36,327 nt of DNA from Clostridia bacterium (GCA_016278615.1 JADQBM010000049.1:1-36327); one strand, 5' to 3'; counted from the first letter of the stretch, positions 1 to 8,939 are shown. Made by a program: numbers and translations. Notes: generated from the sequence alone by a model not told the origin.

Positions 1-20
1 CGCCCATGTTGTTCGTCTTG

Positions 21-54
21 CCATCAGTGGAGAGTCTGAAACTCCCACTGATGG
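21..54 (-). terminator. Long inverted repeat after gerC, possible terminator or REP-like hairpin
   Basis: CCATCAGTGG at 21-30 is the exact reverse complement of CCACTGATGG at 45-54, with an extra GAG/CTC inside, so a strong stem-loop forms just past the stop of the GerC gene. There is no clear T-run, so it may stop transcription poorly, or it may be a dispersed intergenic repeat instead. Confidence 0.45.
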
Positions 55-62
55 GGCTCACT

Positions 63-1226
63 TCATTGTTCAAAACTTCCTGATAGTGCACCGGTATCTC
101 TAACCTCAGCATTCACTTCTACATTTACACCCATGTCAGAAAATAGTTGAGGCCAGCGAGCCCGGTTTTCTTTCCAATAATCTGGGTACTTTCTATATAT
201 TTTCCCCCCAAAACCAAAAATATCCGCATTCAGACTTTGAGTTCTATGAATCACCGCCTTAACCAGATCCTTTATATAAGATTCGACCTTACTATTTATT
301 TTTTCCACTTCTTCCATATCTATTTCCTTCCTACTAAGATAAGCGGACACATCATATTGGACATTTATTTCCAAAGTCATACTGGGTTTATTATCTTGCA
401 AATAGGGTTTATATTTTGTCTGTGTTGTAAGCTCGCTAATGATGATATCAGCTTCTTTTGAGTCAGAAGATGCAGGTATCGCAAAGGATCCTTGACTTTG
501 AATCCCTGAAATAATATGATATGCACCAGTTTCTTCTTTATCCAGCCATCCCACAAGTCGATTATCTGAAAAAACTCCAATCCCCATGTAATCCAACGTA
601 ATGGTATTTTCATCCTGTTTTTTTACTCTTTTGTGAATCCTTAATTGTGGCATAATAGGTGCCTTTTGTTCGTTAAAAGTAGCAATAAGAAAATCTTTTA
701 ATGTGACAGATGCAGTAGATAGCCCTTGTTTACTGACCAGATTAATTCCAACCACAGTCGTAGGTAATCCAGTTTTAACCGTAACAGGGGTTCCCAAGAG
801 CTCCTTCAAATCTTCATCGGTTACCATTAAATAATTGTTTAAGTATATTTCTATACTTCGGCTTAAACTCCCCAGTTCACGATCAATACCACGCTTCGCT
901 ATTCTATCTGTAAATACAATTGCAATAAGCTGTTTCCATGAAAAGTACTGTTGAGAATAATCCATAAGATTAAACATGGCTTCCTTCAGTGTCTTTCCCT
1001 CACCTTCTATCACAGTAAACTCCTTTTGTATCGGACCCTCTTGGGTAAGGGTATCTGGCTTTGAAGAAATTTGAGCATATATATGGATGTTGTTACTGGT
1101 ATCATCCCAATCTATTCCCAATACAAAAGGAAAGGTCATGCGATCTATTTCCCTTAAATCATTGCATCCCGTCAGCATCATACCCAGGACACATATAATA
1201 AGTGATAATTTTAAAATTTTGTCCAA
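63..1226 (-). CDS. Ger(x)C-family spore germination lipoprotein (GerAC-like)
   Basis: This is the C subunit of a nutrient germinant receptor, a lipoprotein on the outer face of the spore inner membrane that works with the A and B subunits. A short signal peptide ends in the lipobox LTGC, followed by the family-typical Asn-Asp-Leu-Arg-Glu-Ile-Asp start of the mature protein and an FVLGIDWDD strand. Length (387 residues) is normal. I chose the TTG at 1226 because AAGGAAG lies 8 nt upstream; a GTG at 1235 has no room for a ribosome binding site. It is the last gene of an A-B-C operon and starts about where gerB stops, so translational coupling is likely. The family is certain; the germinant recognised is unknown. 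Confidence 0.9.
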   Translation of the reverse strand: MDKILKLSLIICVLGMMLTGCNDLREIDRMTFPFVLGIDWDDTSNNIHIYAQISSKPDTLTQEGPIQKEFTVIEGEGKTLKEAMFNLMDYSQQYFSWKQLIAIVFTDRIAKRGIDRELGSLSRSIEIYLNNYLMVTDEDLKELLGTPVTVKTGLPTTVVGINLVSKQGLSTASVTLKDFLIATFNEQKAPIMPQLRIHKRVKKQDENTITLDYMGIGVFSDNRLVGWLDKEETGAYHIISGIQSQGSFAIPASSDSKEADIIISELTTQTKYKPYLQDNKPSMTLEINVQYDVSAYLSRKEIDMEEVEKINSKVESYIKDLVKAVIHRTQSLNADIFGFGGKIYRKYPDYWKENRARWPQLFSDMGVNVEVNAEVRDTGALSGSFEQ

Positions 1227-1227
1227 A

Positions 1228-2325
1228 TTATCCACTTCCTTTCTCTTTCTTTCTAATGAAATCGATTGCCAAAAGAAATATTGGGATCCCTAATTCAATA
1301 GGAATGGCATATAGTCCCCAGACTTGACCAAGAAATAGTGATAAATCCACACTATTGTCAAACAGAGTAAGGGATAATGAAAAAATTACAAGGCCTACAG
1401 GAACAACCAAAGTTTTAGTTTTTTCTATGTTGAACCATTTTGAAGTAATTAAAACGGAAATATAATAGAAAAAACCCATCTTTATATAATTAGAAATAAT
1501 CCATGGAATCAAAAATGTAATCTCTACTCTCTGTATGTATTCTCTTACATTAATATATCGCACCGCCCTATAGGTGGGAAATCTAATAATAGATGTAAGC
1601 TCGGGTCCAAATATCATAATCACCAGCGCAGCCATAAAAGTAAGGGTGACTGTTGCCCATATCACGCCAATTATGGCACACCTCCTGGTTTCATTAGGCT
1701 TATTGATAAAAGGCATAATAAACGCGATACTAACCGCCTCACAAAACCATCCTACCGGTGATATAGAATCCTTTAGAACTGGACCTATTCCCTGTGCCAA
1801 AACCGGTGTTAACAGTTCAGGATCCATATCCTTTATTAAAAGCGCAAAAACAATGAATATTGCCAAAAATGTCACCATGAGATTCAAAACGTTTGCTCTG
1901 GTTATGGTCTCCAGTCCCCTATTAACCGAATAACCAACACCTATAAAAATAACTATGGTAATGACTTCCAATCTGCTTTTTGGAAGCAGTATTCCCTGTA
2001 CAGTTGAAGATATCTCCCTAACGATAATGGATGTAATATGTATATAAAACACCACATAGACAAGCCCTATAACTTTACCCGGCCACTTGCCTAAAATAGT
2101 TTTAGAATACTCCATCAGGCTATCTCCGGGGTGCCTTAGACCCAGTTCTGTAACAATAAGCACCACGATTACTCCAGGAATGCCTCCAAGGAGAACAGAG
2201 ATCCAACCATCTTGCTTGGCATTTTGTACCACAATGGATGGAACAAACAGAGTCCCTGTCGCAATAATGAACGTAAACAATAGCAGTGTCAACTGTCTTC
2301 CGGATATGTTTTCCTTATCTCTCAT
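1228..2325 (-). CDS. GerAB-family spore germination permease
   Basis: This is the B subunit of a germinant receptor, a 10-11 helix membrane protein of the amino acid/polyamine/organocation transporter fold that is thought to bind the nutrient. The 365 residues are mostly hydrophobic. The N-terminal pattern ISGRQLTLLLFTFIIATGTL and the C-terminal GIPIFLLAIDFIRKKEKGSG match GerAB proteins. The ATG has AGGAG 7 nt upstream. It sits between gerA (ends 2356) and gerC (starts 1226) in the standard A-B-C order. The pocket residues that would suggest a ligand cannot be assigned by eye. Confidence 0.9.
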   Translation of the reverse strand: MRDKENISGRQLTLLLFTFIIATGTLFVPSIVVQNAKQDGWISVLLGGIPGVIVVLIVTELGLRHPGDSLMEYSKTILGKWPGKVIGLVYVVFYIHITSIIVREISSTVQGILLPKSRLEVITIVIFIGVGYSVNRGLETITRANVLNLMVTFLAIFIVFALLIKDMDPELLTPVLAQGIGPVLKDSISPVGWFCEAVSIAFIMPFINKPNETRRCAIIGVIWATVTLTFMAALVIMIFGPELTSIIRFPTYRAVRYINVREYIQRVEITFLIPWIISNYIKMGFFYYISVLITSKWFNIEKTKTLVVPVGLVIFSLSLTLFDNSVDLSLFLGQVWGLYAIPIELGIPIFLLAIDFIRKKEKGSG

Positions 2326-2355
2326 TTCCTATCTCCTATGGGTAATTAAATTGAA

Positions 2356-3969
2356 TCATTCCGGTCCCGGCTTCATGCCTTTTTTCTGTCTTACACGGTC
2401 TTTTGCACCTATGCTCTTGGGCCGAAAAGACATGGCCCATATGGGCGTCCTTATTAATGAGTCCTTTAAGTCTGCCGGAATTAAAGGTGCGAAGGGTGCC
2501 ATATAAGGTGAACCGAAGGAACGCAAACTGCATAGATGTATGAGAAAAATAAAAAATGCGGTTAAAAATCCAAAAATCCCCAAGATACTCGAAACGATTA
2601 AAAGAAAAAATCTCGTCACCCGTATGGATAGTGCTGCATTAAAAACAGGAATTGTGAAATTAGCAATTGCTGCAATTGCTACTACCGTCACTGTCGCTGG
2701 ACTGGCTATTCTTGCTTGTATGGCTGCCTGTCCTAGGACTAAGGCCCCGACGATACTGATTGCTTGCCCCACGTTACGTGGCAAACGGACTCCTGCTTCT
2801 CGAATGACCTCAAGAATGAACTCCATGACGAAAACTTCTATTGCCATAGGAAAAGGGATGTTATGGCGTCCTGAAATAATGATATCCAATAACGCCACTG
2901 GAATCTGTTCGTGATGAAATGTTGTGATGGCAACATAAAACGCGGGCAACCCAAGAGCTACAAATAGGGATATGATTCTTAATAGTCTTACTACCATACT
3001 GGTGTAAACTCTCTGATAATAATCCTCCACTGAGTAAAGGAACTCCCAGAATGTAGCAGGAACAACCAAAGCATTTGGTACCCCATCCACCAAAATTGCA
3101 ACCCTACCCTCAACCAATTTTGAAGATACAACGTCTGGACGTTCTGTATAAGTAATCTGGGGGATGGGTGAATATGAATTGTCCTCAATAAACTCTTCAA
3201 TCATGTTACTTTCAAGAACCATATCTGTTTCAATGCGACCCAGTCTTTTTCTTACTTCCTCAACCAGTTTATTGTTTACGATTCCCTCAATATAGACAAT
3301 GGTAATATCGGTTTTTGTCAGAGAACCGATTACCATTGTCTCAAATCTAAGTTTTTGGCTTTTTATTCTTCGCCGGAGTAACATAATATTGGTAGATAAA
3401 GTCTCATTGAAACTGTCTCGAGGACCACGAATCACTTGCTCGTTTTCAGACTGTTGCACACCTCTGTCCGTCCACTTTCTGGTTCCAATGATGACGGCAC
3501 ATTTAATTCCATTTACAATTAAAAAGGTATCTCCCGACATGAGCTTATCTATAATCTCAGTCCAGGACTCTAATTGTTCCACTTCAGTATTAGTTATTAT
3601 TTCTTCTGAGATTTTATTTAAGAGGGTTTTCTGTTTTAAAGCTTTTTGTGTGTCATTCAATAGAGTGATATATTTTAGAGCTTTAATGACATTATTTATG
3701 GTATCTTTATCTGCGAGTTCTTCAATATATATTAAAGCAGAATCAATACCGTTACTAATAGGCAGCTTTATTTTTCTTATAACGATATCTTGGCTACTAC
3801 CCACATATTGCCTAAAAGCAGCGATATTCTTTTCAAGACTTTTATCTAATGATGCGCTTTTAGTAAGCTCCTTGTGTTTGTCTTTGTTTTCCTCTTCCCT
3901 TTCGGGTTTTCTATTTTCATCTTCCTTTTTACTCTCGTTTTTTTTATCTTTATTACGAATTATTTTCAA
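2356..3969 (-). CDS. GerA-family spore germination protein (A subunit)
   Basis: This is the A subunit of the first germinant receptor; GerA-type subunits form oligomeric ion channels in the spore inner membrane. A soluble N-terminal half contains VRGPRDSF-like and YIEGIVN-like segments, and about five membrane helices follow. The C-terminal GSPYMAPFAPLIPADLKDSL motif is diagnostic of the family. The first ~45 residues are unusually rich in Lys and Glu (a KDKKNESKKEDENRK-type tail) and probably disordered, an extension missing from the second A subunit in this window. I prefer the TTG at 3969, with GAAGGAG 9 nt upstream, over the ATG at 3993, which has no ribosome binding site. It is the first gene of the A-B-C operon. 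No convincing sigma-G promoter was found in the 150 nt upstream. Confidence 0.9.
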   Translation of the reverse strand: MKIIRNKDKKNESKKEDENRKPEREEENKDKHKELTKSASLDKSLEKNIAAFRQYVGSSQDIVIRKIKLPISNGIDSALIYIEELADKDTINNVIKALKYITLLNDTQKALKQKTLLNKISEEIITNTEVEQLESWTEIIDKLMSGDTFLIVNGIKCAVIIGTRKWTDRGVQQSENEQVIRGPRDSFNETLSTNIMLLRRRIKSQKLRFETMVIGSLTKTDITIVYIEGIVNNKLVEEVRKRLGRIETDMVLESNMIEEFIEDNSYSPIPQITYTERPDVVSSKLVEGRVAILVDGVPNALVVPATFWEFLYSVEDYYQRVYTSMVVRLLRIISLFVALGLPAFYVAITTFHHEQIPVALLDIIISGRHNIPFPMAIEVFVMEFILEVIREAGVRLPRNVGQAISIVGALVLGQAAIQARIASPATVTVVAIAAIANFTIPVFNAALSIRVTRFFLLIVSSILGIFGFLTAFFIFLIHLCSLRSFGSPYMAPFAPLIPADLKDSLIRTPIWAMSFRPKSIGAKDRVRQKKGMKPGPE

Positions 3970-4070
3970 GTTAAGATACTCCTTCAATACCATTTTTTAT
4001 ATTTTAACCACATAACGGTGTTGTATCCATATATACAATAATTTGCTATGACTATAAGTTTTTTTCTAAT

Positions 4071-4122
4071 AAAAAACGCCTCAACTTGACTTCTCCTAAG
4101 AGAAACCAATTGTTGAGGTGTT
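4071..4122 (-). terminator. Rho-independent terminator after traX
   Basis: AACGCCTCAAC at 4075-4085 pairs with GTTGAGGTGTT at 4112-4122 (one G-T pair). Read on the minus strand the stem is followed by TTTTTT. It closes the TraX transcription unit and separates it from the gerA-B-C operon. Confidence 0.8.
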
Positions 4123-4149
4123 TATGTCTAAAGAAAATTATAAATGTCT

Positions 4150-4815
4150 TTAAATGAATCCTCGAATCACTCCTAATACTAACAAATGAACAGGATAGAA
4201 AGCATAAAATAAATATTTAAAATTCTTGCCCCGCTGCCCGTTATAATAGTATAGGGGAATGATTGTAAGAATTCCTAAGAGCTGAATGGGACTGGAGGAT
4301 AAAGCTAAAACAATATTTCCGAAAACAAGGACCAGAGCTTGATACCTAAAGTTTTCTCGAAAATAGTAAAGGTAGAATATCATTAAAACGCCTACACCAC
4401 CGTAATCCGTATAAAGAAATTCTGCAACCACCGCTATCAAAAAAGGCATCATCATGGATAGGGATTTATAAGGCTTATCTTTTTCTTGAAATTGAGTAAA
4501 GGTATATATACTAAGGGCTCCAAGGAATAAGGTGAAAAAGATGTTTTGATGATATAAATAAACTCCTGTCCCGAAAAAAGCAAAATCAAAGGGGAACTCT
4601 GAGATGAGTGCAAAAATAAAAAGGCGCAACAAAAACTTCTTGATATTTCTTGTTTTAAAACAGCCTTCTGCGATGAAAAAAACAAAAATAGGAAATGCCA
4701 AACGCCCAATGCCTCGAAATATGAAATAGTCCGGAGAAGCCGTAATAAAAACACTTCCTACATGATCCATTAACATGGCAACAATGGCAATCCATTTGAA
4801 TATAAAAGCAGTCAT
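4150..4815 (-). CDS. TraX family membrane protein
   Basis: A 221-residue polytopic membrane protein of the TraX family. The first member described acetylates F-pilin, but most chromosomal Firmicute members have no known substrate and are probably acyltransferase-like. Visible are an N-terminal IAMLMDHVG segment, a GRLAFPIFVFFIAEG helix with its following Arg-Lys-rich loop, and a C-terminal FYAFYPVHLLVLGVIRGF segment, all typical of the family. The ATG has AAGGAGA about 6 nt upstream. It is transcribed alone between two germination operons and has its own terminator. Nothing conjugative lies nearby, so a pilin-acetylation role should not be assumed; modification of an envelope component is one possibility. 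Confidence 0.85.
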   Translation of the reverse strand: MTAFIFKWIAIVAMLMDHVGSVFITASPDYFIFRGIGRLAFPIFVFFIAEGCFKTRNIKKFLLRLFIFALISEFPFDFAFFGTGVYLYHQNIFFTLFLGALSIYTFTQFQEKDKPYKSLSMMMPFLIAVVAEFLYTDYGGVGVLMIFYLYYFRENFRYQALVLVFGNIVLALSSSPIQLLGILTIIPLYYYNGQRGKNFKYLFYAFYPVHLLVLGVIRGFI

Positions 4816-4908
4816 TCATGTTCTCCTTACAATAATGTATTGCTTGTATTTTATCAGAAAAGAGAAGACTTGAATAGTCCATGTATGAGTAGCTTGACGC
4901 CCTATCTA

Positions 4909-6360
4909 CTAATCTCTTTTTCGAATATTGTTTTTAAGATTGAGAAAATTTGGCCTTCCCGCAACAATGGACTTGTTATAAAAAATGCTCTTGATACTAT
5001 CTTTCGTATTCATAGGAGCCAATGGCGCAAGGATTGGCACTCCTAAACTGTTTGTGGAAATCACATTGATCAAAATCATATTAATCCCAATAACAAATCC
5101 AAAAATCCCAAAGGCTCCTGTCAAAAATAACAAAAATACTTTTAATATTCTTATAGGATTCACCAATGTATAATCCGGCGAAACAAAGGAAGTTAAGAGT
5201 GATAAAGATACAATAATGAGTAGCAAGGGACTAAATAAACCAGCAGCAATAGCCGCTTCCCCAATAATTATCGCCCCAATGATACCGATGGCCGGACCAA
5301 TCTGTTTGGGGACTCTAAGTAACGCTTCTCTTATTATTTCTACAATCCCCTCCAAGATTAAGGCTTCTGTAAATGTATTAAATGGGACTGTTGATCTGGC
5401 GGTTGCAATTGTAATGATGTAATCTGAAGCCAGGACATCCAGCCTAAAAGAGACCAAAGCAACATAAAGGGGTGTCAAGGTCAGTGTTATAATAATGGCA
5501 ATAATACGGAGCAATCTTGAATAAGCACCAAAAAATTTATTGTCATAATTGTCCTCGCAGGACCATAAGAATTCCGTAAGGGTTTTAGGCGTAATTAACC
5601 CAATACCACTTCCTTCTATTAATATTACGATTTTACCTTCCAAGAGCGCCTCACAGGCCATATCTGAACGTTCTACTATTCCCATCTGTGGAAACAAACT
5701 ATATTTGTCATTTAATAGAAAGTTCTGTAATTCCCCCGACTCAACAATGCCATCGATACAAATGTCTTTAAGCCTTTCTGTAATCTCTTTGATATGTTTG
5801 CTATTTGCTATATCTTTGATATAAGCAACCGCTACTTTAGCCTTGGTTCGTTGGCCTATCTTGTAATGTTTAATTCTAATATTCTCATCTTTTATCCGAT
5901 ATCGAATTAAAGACAAATTTGCATCCAAATCTTCGGTGAATGTATCCTTTGGGCCTCTAAGGGTAAATGTCAGCTCCGGATTGGTTATGGGCTTTCTCTC
6001 CACCTTTCGAATATCCACCACAATATATTTTTTATCGTTGGCTAAAAGAATGACCACTCTTCCACTAAGCAATATTTCGACAATTGAATCTTCATCCTTT
6101 TCAACAGAACAATCTTCCGCATAAATTACAGAATTTACGATTTCAACTGCCTTTAGAGGTCTTTTTAATTTTGAGTGATAATTGATAATGGGTCTAATAA
6201 TATATTGCGGCAATTTATTGATGTCTGTTAACTGCTTTATATACAAAATGCTAATTTCATCTTCTCCTTGGAATAAGACTCTTCTTCTCAAATCGATATC
6301 TTTAGATAGAATGATTTCTAATAATTTCTCGTACCTTCTTTTATCTAACACGTGACTCAC
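4909..6360 (-). CDS. GerA-family spore germination protein (A subunit, second operon)
   Basis: This is the A subunit of the second germinant receptor. It has 483 residues and lacks the charged N-terminal tail of the other A subunit. The soluble half includes FTLRGPKDTFTEDLDANLSL and a VAYIKDIAN segment, then GIVERSDMACEALLEGKIVI. The membrane half ends with the diagnostic GVPILAPLAPMNTKDSI motif. The start is a GTG whose first bases overlap the stop codon of the gerC gene upstream (GTGA), so translation is probably coupled; a second GTG three codons in is possible. In this operon the A gene comes last (B-C-A), unlike the neighbouring A-B-C operon. Confidence 0.9.
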   Translation of the reverse strand: MSHVLDKRRYEKLLEIILSKDIDLRRRVLFQGEDEISILYIKQLTDINKLPQYIIRPIINYHSKLKRPLKAVEIVNSVIYAEDCSVEKDEDSIVEILLSGRVVILLANDKKYIVVDIRKVERKPITNPELTFTLRGPKDTFTEDLDANLSLIRYRIKDENIRIKHYKIGQRTKAKVAVAYIKDIANSKHIKEITERLKDICIDGIVESGELQNFLLNDKYSLFPQMGIVERSDMACEALLEGKIVILIEGSGIGLITPKTLTEFLWSCEDNYDNKFFGAYSRLLRIIAIIITLTLTPLYVALVSFRLDVLASDYIITIATARSTVPFNTFTEALILEGIVEIIREALLRVPKQIGPAIGIIGAIIIGEAAIAAGLFSPLLLIIVSLSLLTSFVSPDYTLVNPIRILKVFLLFLTGAFGIFGFVIGINMILINVISTNSLGVPILAPLAPMNTKDSIKSIFYNKSIVAGRPNFLNLKNNIRKRD

Positions 6361-7511
6361 CTGCTCTCATCCTTAGGATTAATATTCATCATCCCTGCTG
6401 GAACAATTTTCGAATTAATAGTAACTTGAACATTAGCTTTCGAATAAACCTTTTCCCAGTCCATGTTTTTAAATTCAGTAGGATATTGCATGCGAAAATA
6501 CTTGTAAAACTCCAAGTAGTCGCATTCCAACTCTTGTGACTTTTGAATGGTATCTACAATATCTTTTTTAACTATTTCATTTAACTGCTTCTCTAAATTC
6601 TTTTTAATGCTATTATCAATAGATAATGGCTTTGAGGTATAGCTTACCTCCCCTTCCATTTCCATTTCGATGTTTATAGTCATTTCCTGGTCTTTATCTT
6701 CATACACATGGGTGATTTTTTTATCTTTTCTATTGACTGTAGTGACAGAAATATCGGTATCTTCATAATGTAGGGTGTATCCAAATCGGGGTTCTTTTCG
6801 ATTCAGTAAATAGACAACCCCTTCTCTGTCTTCTGCCTTAATAAAGCCAATTTCTTTTGAGTCTTTAAAAATACTGTATCCATTTACTTCAATAGAACCC
6901 TCTTCTATTCCTACGGAATGAAGCAAAAATCCACATTGTTGGGCGGCAATGTATTGAATGACCTTTCCAGCATCTGTTTCAATAGTGGTTCCATTCTTCT
7001 TCATGTTAAAGATGATTCTTTCGATTTCATATCCGATGTCAATAGAATTTTTGGGTTTTAATTCAAATATTCGATCCAATTCATCTTTGGTCGTAATAAA
7101 TTCTAATGTTTTTCGATACTCAAAATCACTCCGCATTCTCCCAGCATACTCCTGGATCCCCTTCCTTGCCATACCTTGTGACAACAATACAATACGGGTG
7201 GAGCCCAAGAATATTTGATTATCACTAAATCTATTTAATGCGTCTCTGGCTTTTAGAAAATCTTCTCCGCTACCTTTTATTAGCGCTATTTCAATAGGGC
7301 CTTCTTTAGGTGATGCGGCAAAGTTTGCCATATTGGTATAAAAAGTGTATTGATCTGTATCTTTCACATTGTCCTTTTCATAATCAATACCAACAACCAA
7401 GACAATATTTTGATCATCCACATCCACTGCATCCCAACAACCTGTTAAACCAAAGGGGCTCCCTATAATGATTAGATATAATATGAATTTGTTAAGAACT
7501 TTTTTCAACAT
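6357..7511 (-). CDS. Ger(x)C-family spore germination lipoprotein (second operon)
   Basis: This is the C subunit lipoprotein of the second germinant receptor. The chosen ATG at 7511 has AAAGGG 7 nt upstream and gives a clean signal peptide ending in the lipobox GLTGC, followed by the typical mature start WDAVDVDDQNIVLVVGID. The longer reading frame from 7556 has no ribosome binding site and would spoil the signal sequence. At 384 residues the length is normal. The gene overlaps the end of gerB by 20 bp and the start of gerA by 4 bp, so B-C-A is one tightly coupled operon. Confidence 0.9.
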   Translation of the reverse strand: MLKKVLNKFILYLIIIGSPFGLTGCWDAVDVDDQNIVLVVGIDYEKDNVKDTDQYTFYTNMANFAASPKEGPIEIALIKGSGEDFLKARDALNRFSDNQIFLGSTRIVLLSQGMARKGIQEYAGRMRSDFEYRKTLEFITTKDELDRIFELKPKNSIDIGYEIERIIFNMKKNGTTIETDAGKVIQYIAAQQCGFLLHSVGIEEGSIEVNGYSIFKDSKEIGFIKAEDREGVVYLLNRKEPRFGYTLHYEDTDISVTTVNRKDKKITHVYEDKDQEMTINIEMEMEGEVSYTSKPLSIDNSIKKNLEKQLNEIVKKDIVDTIQKSQELECDYLEFYKYFRMQYPTEFKNMDWEKVYSKANVQVTINSKIVPAGMMNINPKDESR

Positions 7512-8586
7512 TTTTTCGCCCTTTATAGACAAGTAATAGAAATAAAGGAATTCCAATTAAAACAAATAGCCCTATATAAGAAAAATACTTAAAAATTGAA
7601 GTAATTTCGTCAGGTCCATTAATGAGTATACACCCGATGAAATTCAATAGACCAATACCCATCAAAGATACTTTCATATTAATCTTTGGCAATAATTTGG
7701 TCGCGTAATCATTTACCCCATACAACAGAATACTTATGGTGGAAAAAACTGCCATGATCCAGACAATATAAAAAACAGAATCCAACCTTGTAAAAAATTG
7801 AAATAACGGTATTTCCAATTGTCTAATGGCAATAATCAGAGCATCATTATAGTGTATTGTATCTTCAATAGATAACATCATAAAGACTGTTTCTACTATG
7901 AAAGAATAAAAAAAACCAACAAAAACAATGGTAAAGAAGCATATCATTATAATCTTTTTCCCATTGTTTTTAGAAATGGGGATAAAAGTAATAACTTCAA
8001 TCCCAAGGAATGGAATAATTGCAGAAGATATACCTTTCAAATAAGTAACAACTTCATCGGGATTAAAAAAGGGGCGTATGTTTAGAACATCTCCTTTATA
8101 GATCATAAGACTGTGTAAAAAAAATGCAGTAAGCAATATGATAACGCCATAGAGTTCTATGATACGAGCAATATTGGTTAATCCTTTAGATGCAGCATAT
8201 ATTGATGGAACGATACACATAAAAACAATAAGATTCATGGGCGTTTTCTCTAAATAATCATGATTAATGACCAATGCAACACTTTTTGTAATCAGTATTA
8301 ACACCCCAAAAAAATAAAAGAGATAGATGACAGAAATTATTTTGGCCAGGCTTTTACCCACCAGTATCGTGCTATACTCAAATAAAGTTTTTTCTTCAAA
8401 AACTGTACCCAAGTATGTCAAAATTAATGACGTAAAAGCAAAGATAACGGAAGTAATCATTAGTGTAAACCACGCACCATTACCAACACTCTCAGCCATA
8501 ATTTTAGGCAATTCAATGACGCTATAACCAGTAAGGGTTAAAAATAATATAGTTACTAATTGACGATTGGATACCGCACTCATCAT
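7492..8586 (-). CDS. GerAB-family spore germination permease (second operon)
   Basis: This is the B subunit of the second germinant receptor, a 364-residue multi-helix permease of the amino acid/polyamine/organocation fold. The N-terminal VSNRQLVTILFLTLTGYSVI and C-terminal GIPLFLLLVYKGRKN segments fit GerAB proteins. AGAGG lies 8 nt before the ATG. It is the first gene of the B-C-A operon and is preceded by a good sigma-G promoter at 8614-8642, which places its expression in the forespore. The nutrient recognised is unknown. Its sequence differs strongly from the other GerB in the window, so the two receptors probably sense different germinants. Confidence 0.9.
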   Translation of the reverse strand: MMSAVSNRQLVTILFLTLTGYSVIELPKIMAESVGNGAWFTLMITSVIFAFTSLILTYLGTVFEEKTLFEYSTILVGKSLAKIISVIYLFYFFGVLILITKSVALVINHDYLEKTPMNLIVFMCIVPSIYAASKGLTNIARIIELYGVIILLTAFFLHSLMIYKGDVLNIRPFFNPDEVVTYLKGISSAIIPFLGIEVITFIPISKNNGKKIIMICFFTIVFVGFFYSFIVETVFMMLSIEDTIHYNDALIIAIRQLEIPLFQFFTRLDSVFYIVWIMAVFSTISILLYGVNDYATKLLPKINMKVSLMGIGLLNFIGCILINGPDEITSIFKYFSYIGLFVLIGIPLFLLLVYKGRKNVEKSS

Positions 8587-8613
8587 ATGTAAAACCTCTT
8601 TATCTTTTCATAT

Positions 8614-8642
8614 TATTATGAACCGATAAATCATCATTATTC
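8614..8642 (-). promoter_or_regulatory. Probable sigma-G (forespore) promoter of the gerB-C-A operon
   Basis: GAATA (minus strand, 8642-8638) is separated by exactly 17 nt from CATAATA (8620-8614). Both match the known sigma-G boxes (GHATR and CATNNTA), and the start site would fall about 20 nt before the gerB ATG. Forespore expression is what germinant-receptor genes need. Confidence 0.65.
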
Positions 8643-8671
8643 CCTAGAGACATCATTCTAAATAAATGCAT

Positions 8672-8693
8672 TAAAAAAAGTGGCTTCACCACT
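8672..8693 (-). terminator. Rho-independent terminator of the structured RNA
   Basis: On the minus strand AGTGG and CCACT enclose a five-base loop (8693-8679) and are followed by seven T residues (8678-8672). It lies upstream of the sigma-G promoter, so it ends a separate transcript rather than attenuating the ger operon. Confidence 0.75.
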
Positions 8694-8880
8694 CCGCTAT
8701 GGAACCCTATGGTTCCCTTCGGCGACTGCTATCACAGTCTGAGCACCCTCCTTAACCGGCAACTGAAAAACTCTTTACCAATCAAAGATTGGAGAGTTTC
8801 TGTATGAGACCTGCTACGTAATCAGAGATTACTGCTAGGGCTTCAAAGGGGATTCCCCTCTGCACTTCCCTCTTTTTATA
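8672..8880 (-). ncRNA. Unidentified structured RNA candidate (about 200 nt)
   Basis: This stretch has no coding sequence but is locally G+C-richer than its surroundings and packed with stem-loops: AGGGG/CCCCT (8846-8858 area), GTAATC/GATTAC, AACTCT/AGAGTT enclosing CCAATC/GATTGG, GACTG/CAGTC and GGAACC/GGGTTCC, ending in a terminator. An early AAGTG can pair with the CACTT of the terminator arm, which would compete with the terminator hairpin, as in riboswitches. It lies between the terminator of the ornithine cyclodeaminase gene and the sigma-G promoter. I could not match it to a riboswitch class, 6S, SRP or tmRNA. Confidence 0.45.
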
Positions 8881-8910
8881 TAATAGAAAATCGATATTTC
8901 CTATTATATA
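8877..8910. repeat. A+T-rich inverted repeat
   Basis: TATATAATAG at 8877-8886 is the exact reverse complement of CTATTATATA at 8901-8910. It lies between a terminator and the structured RNA and contains TATAAT-like boxes, so it may hold the promoter and an operator of that RNA. This is inference from position only. Confidence 0.4.
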
Positions 8911-8939
8911 AAAAGACTGTTCAATCTGAACAGTCTTTT
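8911..8939 (-). terminator. Rho-independent terminator of the ornithine cyclodeaminase gene
   Basis: AAAAGACTGTTCA and TGAACAGTCTTTT form a perfect stem with a three-base loop, followed by TTTT on the minus strand. It lies about 40 nt past the stop codon at 8982. Confidence 0.85.

Noticed and set aside
3299-4015. Plus-strand 238-codon frame opposite gerA
   Set aside because: It is antisense to a clear GerA protein, has no ribosome binding site and reads as a low-complexity hydrophobic shadow.
4150-4815. Conjugation locus because of TraX
   Set aside because: There are no other transfer genes near; chromosomal TraX-family proteins are common in Firmicutes.
8672-8880. Cobalamin, lysine or glycine riboswitch
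   Set aside because: Only small look-alikes (GAGACCTGC, GCCGAAGGG, GGCAACTG) are present; the core motifs and their order do not fit any of these classes.
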